In this document: positions 61,149-64,000 of the stretch, piece by piece
Layout of the letters: every line of letters begins with the position of its first letter
Numbering within the stretch: position 1 is the first letter of the stretch
Assembly (NCBI RefSeq): GCF_019402665.1
Contig: NZ_VSST01000039.1
Location: 1 to 64,000, forward strand
Source: Bradyrhizobium canariense
Lineage (GTDB): Bacteria > Pseudomonadota > Alphaproteobacteria > Rhizobiales > Xanthobacteraceae
Direction of reading: 5' to 3'
DNA length: 64,000 nucleotides
Notes under the pieces: model-generated
The model's database searches: none
Told to the model about the DNA's origin: nothing
What the model saw: the letters and a program-made list of their open reading frames with translations, nothing else
Made by a program: the position numbers and the translations under genes

Positions 61149-61168
61149 CTCCCGGATCGATCCGGGAG
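61149..61168. terminator. 20-bp perfect palindrome downstream of the cold-shock gene
   Basis: CTCCCGGATCGATCCGGGAG is a perfect palindrome between the convergent putR and cold-shock genes. It lacks a T-tract on either side, so termination is only suggested by position. Confidence 0.45.
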
Positions 61169-61187
61169 TTAGCAACAGCCGGCGGGC

Positions 61188-61388
61188 TTATACTTTGAGG
61201 TTCTCTGCGGAGCTTTTGCCTCGGTTTGCGATCTCTTCATATTCCACCGTCTGTCCTTCGTTCAGGGACGACAGACCGGCTTTCTGCACTGCCGAGATAT
61301 GCACGAACACATCCTTGCCGCCCGACGCAGGCTGGATAAATCCATAACCCTTCGTCGGGTTGAACCACTTGACCGTACCTTTAGCCAT
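61188..61388 (-). CDS. cold-shock domain protein (CspA family)
   Basis: A 66-residue RNA/ssDNA-binding OB fold. RNP1 is in KGYGFIQP and RNP2 in VFVHISAVQ. The start at ATG 61388 has GGAGAAG upstream; the 18-codon extension is Arg-rich and not conserved. Upstream, 61389-61596 (208 bp) shows no gene and may hold a leader RNA that responds to cold, as in other csp genes, but no specific structure is identified. Confidence 0.95.
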   Translation of the reverse strand: MAKGTVKWFNPTKGYGFIQPASGGKDVFVHISAVQKAGLSSLNEGQTVEYEEIANRGKSSAENLKV

Positions 61389-61596
61389 CACGACTTCTCC
61401 GCGGGTCTTCCTCCGAGATCGCGAACCGCCAGTCCCCGCCAACCGGCCGGTTCGGTCCTAATACGATACGCGGAATGTGGCTGGCTTGGTAGCTCAAACC
61501 ACATCCGCCTTTCGCCGAATTCCGCTCAACTTCGCGGCGGTTTTGCCGGATTTGCCCGTTTCGCGGTCACTTGGTCCGCGCGCCGCGCGCCATCCG

Positions 61597-61905
61597 TCAA
61601 TAAGTCGCGGCCAGATAATCGACGATCTTGCCGACATCGGCATCGTCGATCGGGGCGCCATAGACCTTCATCATCTTGGTCACCTCGGCCTGCCAGAAAG
61701 CTTTCTTGTCCTTCATCGGCGGCTGCGTGTTGATGTAGTCGGCGGAGTGGCAGGCGCTGCAATTGCCCTGCACGACTTCGAGATTGGGGCCTGGCTTGAA
61801 CGCCGCGACCTCATCGGGGGTCTTGTAGTTGACCGGTGCTGCAAGTGCCGAACCCACCACGGCGGCGAGGGCGAGCGTGATGGCGAGGAAAACGGTGCGC
61901 TGCAT
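61597..61905 (-). CDS. sorB: c-type cytochrome subunit of sulfite dehydrogenase
   Basis: 102 residues. A signal peptide (MQRTVFLAITLALAAVVGSALA) is followed by one haem site in NCSACHSADY and a Met ligand candidate in EVTKMMKVYG. It is the electron acceptor of SorA, with which it forms a periplasmic heterodimer. ATG 61905 is chosen: GAGGGG lies about 7 bp upstream, whereas the ATG at 61911 is too close to it. The sorA stop is 11 bp upstream. Confidence 0.88.
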   Translation of the reverse strand: MQRTVFLAITLALAAVVGSALAAPVNYKTPDEVAAFKPGPNLEVVQGNCSACHSADYINTQPPMKDKKAFWQAEVTKMMKVYGAPIDDADVGKIVDYLAATY

Positions 61906-61916
61906 GATCATTCCCC

Positions 61917-63116
61917 TCAAGCCACGGTGACGCGGACGGTTTCGACGACGTTGCGCAAGTAACCCGCCGGATTCCAGCGCGGCGTATCCGGCTGGGTTTC
62001 GCCGCCATTGCCGGTGGCGCGCACCTTGAGCTCGTGAGAGCCCGCCGCGAGCTTCACCGGCAGCGTCCATTCACGGAACGAGTATTTGCCAAGGTCCTTG
62101 CCGAGCTTGGCGTTGGTCCAGGTCTTGCCGCCGTCGGTGGAGACCGCGACCTCCTTGATACCCTTGCCGCCGTCGAAGGCGATGCCGCGCAGCGTCGTGC
62201 CGCCTGCTTTCAGCTTGGCGCCGTCGGGGACGCTGGTGATGAAGGAACGGATCGTGAAGCGGTTGATCGGGATCGTCGCCTTCGGCGCGGTGCCCGGCTC
62301 GACCGCATTGTTCGGGGTGTCCGGAATGCGATAGGCCGACTTCATCCAGAAGCCGTCATAGACATTGTCGACGACGGTGATCTCGTTGACGTGCTTGACC
62401 CAGTAGGTGCCGAAATAGCCGGGCACGATCAGGCGCAGCGGAAAGCCGTTGAGGAACGGCAGGTCCTCGCCGTTCATGCCATAGGCCAGCATCACCTCGC
62501 CGTCGTTGGCGTGATCGATATCGAGCGCCTTGACGAAATCGGGCGTCTTGTCGCTGACCGGACCGTCCATGCCGTTGAAGGTGACCTGCTTGGCGCCGCT
62601 CTGCACGCCCGCCATCGCCAGCACCGCCTTCAGCGGCACGCCGCGCCATCGCGCATTGCCCATCGCCCCGTTGGCGAGCTGGCCGCCGGCGACGCGCGGA
62701 TCCAGGAAGCCGCGGCTGTTGCCGGAGCACTGGTTGACGGCGACGATCTCGGTCGCCTTCATCTTCCGGATGTCCTTCAGCGACAGCTTGAGCGGCTTGT
62801 CGACCTTGCCCTTGACCTCGAGCGTGAACTTGTCGGGGTCGAGATTGTAGGGCAGGTCGGAAAGGTGATAGCGCACGAAGAACGCGTTATTCGGCGTGAT
62901 CGGGCCGTCGTTGAAGACCGCGAACGGCGTCTCGAGCTGCGGCGGGCGGCTGGTTAGGCCGATCATCGGCCGCTTCTGCGGATATTTCACCAAGGGCCGT
63001 TCGCCATTGGCGAAGGGCAGGGTGACAGTGTCGAGTGCCAGCGCCTTGGCCGGGTTCAGTGCAGTCGCAACAGCGGCAAGGCCCGCTCCTTTGAGCAGGT
63101 CGCGTCGATCGAACAT
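61917..63116 (-). CDS. sorA: sulfite dehydrogenase molybdenum subunit
   Basis: 399 residues. A Tat signal (RRDLLKGAGLAAVATA) indicates folded export to the periplasm. The sulfite oxidase-type molybdopterin domain (about 60-270) has the Mo-ligand Cys in AVNQCSGNSRGFLDPR. A C-terminal dimerisation domain follows (about 280-395, DGGKGIKEVAVSTDGGKTW). Together with the downstream cytochrome it matches SorAB, which oxidises sulfite to sulfate and passes electrons to cytochrome c. GGGAGGAG ribosome site. Confidence 0.93.
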   Translation of the reverse strand: MFDRRDLLKGAGLAAVATALNPAKALALDTVTLPFANGERPLVKYPQKRPMIGLTSRPPQLETPFAVFNDGPITPNNAFFVRYHLSDLPYNLDPDKFTLEVKGKVDKPLKLSLKDIRKMKATEIVAVNQCSGNSRGFLDPRVAGGQLANGAMGNARWRGVPLKAVLAMAGVQSGAKQVTFNGMDGPVSDKTPDFVKALDIDHANDGEVMLAYGMNGEDLPFLNGFPLRLIVPGYFGTYWVKHVNEITVVDNVYDGFWMKSAYRIPDTPNNAVEPGTAPKATIPINRFTIRSFITSVPDGAKLKAGGTTLRGIAFDGGKGIKEVAVSTDGGKTWTNAKLGKDLGKYSFREWTLPVKLAAGSHELKVRATGNGGETQPDTPRWNPAGYLRNVVETVRVTVA

Positions 63117-63305
63117 GTGGTCTCCTCCCGGAGCTTTTCGTTGATCGCGGTCATCACCGCAATCTCGCGCTCATGTGTCGCAACGACTCAGTTGAAGTCA
63201 ATTCGTGCTTTCGCAGCAGGCCCATGCCGTTGCGTTGCAGCAAGCCGGTGTTACGCCGCGATGTTTTTCGTTGGATAACTCGATCTCGACGCAGGCTCGG
63301 TGCAC

Positions 63306-63425
63306 CTCGCCCGCTTGCGGGAGAGGTCGCGCCGAAGGCGCGGGTGAGGGTTCTCTCCTCTGGGGATTGTCCCTGTGCGGAGACACCCTCTCCCCAACCC
63401 TCTCCCGCAAGCGGGAGAGGGAGAG
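63306..63425. repeat. large intergenic inverted repeat, family C
   Basis: Arms CTCGCCCGCTTGCGGGAGAG and CTCTCCCGCAAGCGGGAGAG, with an inner GCGCCGAAGGCGC hairpin. It resembles 23889-24045. It sits within the 328-bp gap before sorA (63117-63444), where no gene is seen. Confidence 0.78.
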
Positions 63426-63444
63426 CACCGCCTTCGTGGCTGCC

Positions 63445-64000
63445 TCACGCCGCGACGCGTTCGCCGTGGTCAACGAGCGCCGACAGCTCCCTGGCGTCCG
63501 CGACGACGCGCACGGCCATGGGTTCGTCGCGGCCGCGGATCGCGACCTCCTGCTGCGGCAGCGCATCGTCGGCAAGGCCGGCGGTGCGGCGGACTTCCTC
63601 TGAGACGATCGCTTCGCAGGCCAGCGTCTTGGTCATGTCCTGGAGGCGGGCTGCGACGTTGACGGCATCGCCCAGCGCTGTGAAGACGATGTGATCGCGA
63701 TAGCCGATGTCGCCGATGATGACTTCGCCGCCGTGGATGCCGATGCCGAAGCGGATCGGCTGGCGCAGATCATGGCTCAGGAGCTCGTTGAGCTCGTCGA
63801 TATGCGTGGCAATGCCGGCGGCGGCCTTCAGCGCCTGCCGGCAGGCTTCTTGCGGCTCGGCGCTCAGTCCGAACAGTGCCAGCATGCCGTCGCCGACGAA
63901 CTGGTTCGGCTGGCCGCCATTCTCGATCACGGCCTGCGAGACGGCGCCGAGGAAGCGGTTGACGATGAACACGGTGTCGAACGGCAGCCGCTTCTCGGCC
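63445..64000 (-). CDS. class III adenylate/guanylate cyclase, C-terminal part
   Basis: The frame is open to the right edge, so only about 185 C-terminal residues are seen. The cyclase domain shows RLPFDTVFIVNRFLGAV, FVGDGMLALFG (second metal Asp in the GDG motif), FGIGIHGGEVIIGDIG and ALGDAVNVAARLQDM, whose Asn/Arg are the transition-state contacts. It makes cAMP or cGMP. The N-terminal domain, usually membrane, ferredoxin or HAMP in type, is outside the window. Confidence 0.88.
   Translation of the reverse strand, partial: AEKRLPFDTVFIVNRFLGAVSQAVIENGGQPNQFVGDGMLALFGLSAEPQEACRQALKAAAGIATHIDELNELLSHDLRQPIRFGIGIHGGEVIIGDIGYRDHIVFTALGDAVNVAARLQDMTKTLACEAIVSEEVRRTAGLADDALPQQEVAIRGRDEPMAVRVVADARELSALVDHGERVAA

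Overview
The window reads as chromosomal DNA of a Bradyrhizobium-like alphaproteobacterium. It is GC-rich throughout. The genes that point there are a 999-residue minimal PutA with a divergent Lrp/AsnC regulator, an RpoH with the alphaproteobacterial neighbour RluD, a SorAB-type sulfite dehydrogenase, a single-chain acyl-CoA carboxylase and many CoA-ester enzymes. Large intergenic palindromes of several families fit the same group. The assignment comes from gene content and recollection, not from a database search.

Layout. 1-403 is the end of an IS110-family element that has cut an OmpA-domain gene (about 404-1186). 1.3-10 kb holds envelope and regulatory genes: a lytic transglycosylase, an SDR enzyme, a receiver protein, a LysE exporter, a tiny lysine-rich protein, a diguanylate cyclase, a muramoyl amidase, rpoH, rluD and a divergent small membrane protein. 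tRNA-Glu(CTC) lies at 10165-10239, followed by a DUF900-type lipoprotein hydrolase and a gene-poor stretch of about 950 bp that looks like a dispersed structured repeat. 12.3-23.9 kb carries a D-aminoacylase-type amidohydrolase with a COG0523 GTPase, two Cys-motif hypothetical genes (one frameshifted), a Cache chemoreceptor, a racemase-fold protein, the acyl-CoA carboxylase and an AcoR-type sigma-54 activator. 24-34 kb is catabolic: a flavin reductase and LLM monooxygenase pair, dgoK-dgoA behind a nested palindrome, poxB, a double-hotdog thioesterase, an amidase and a cyanuric acid hydrolase/barbiturase-family protein. 34.4-42.7 kb has tex, a Gly/His-rich exported protein, an OmpR-type two-component system, a LuxR-type regulator coupled to a catalytically dead HtrA-like protein, a Tat-exported VOC protein and a DapA-family aldolase/lyase. 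42.9-48.6 kb has a molybdenum hydroxylase large subunit and an operon of enoyl-CoA hydratase plus two acyl-CoA dehydrogenases resembling PimC/PimD. 48.7-56 kb has lemA-TPM-TPM, an MBL hydrolase with a CNB protein, two exported or membrane proteins of unknown role, and a GST. 56-64 kb has a class III CoA-transferase, putA/putR, a cold-shock protein, sorAB and the 3' part of a class III adenylate cyclase that runs off the window.

How it fits together. Most loci are independent housekeeping or catabolic units. The coherent modules are sorAB (sulfite oxidation), putA/putR (proline to glutamate), dgoKA (2-keto-3-deoxygalactonate to pyruvate and glyceraldehyde-3-phosphate), the acyl-CoA dehydrogenase operon (beta-oxidation type) and lemA-TPM. 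No phage, CRISPR array or obvious defence island is present. The most unusual signals are pseudoenzymes (HtrA-like, racemase-like), a nested palindrome immediately upstream of dgoK, the IS110 disruption, the large inverted repeats (one a perfect 31-bp stem) and the 11.5-12.1 kb structured element.
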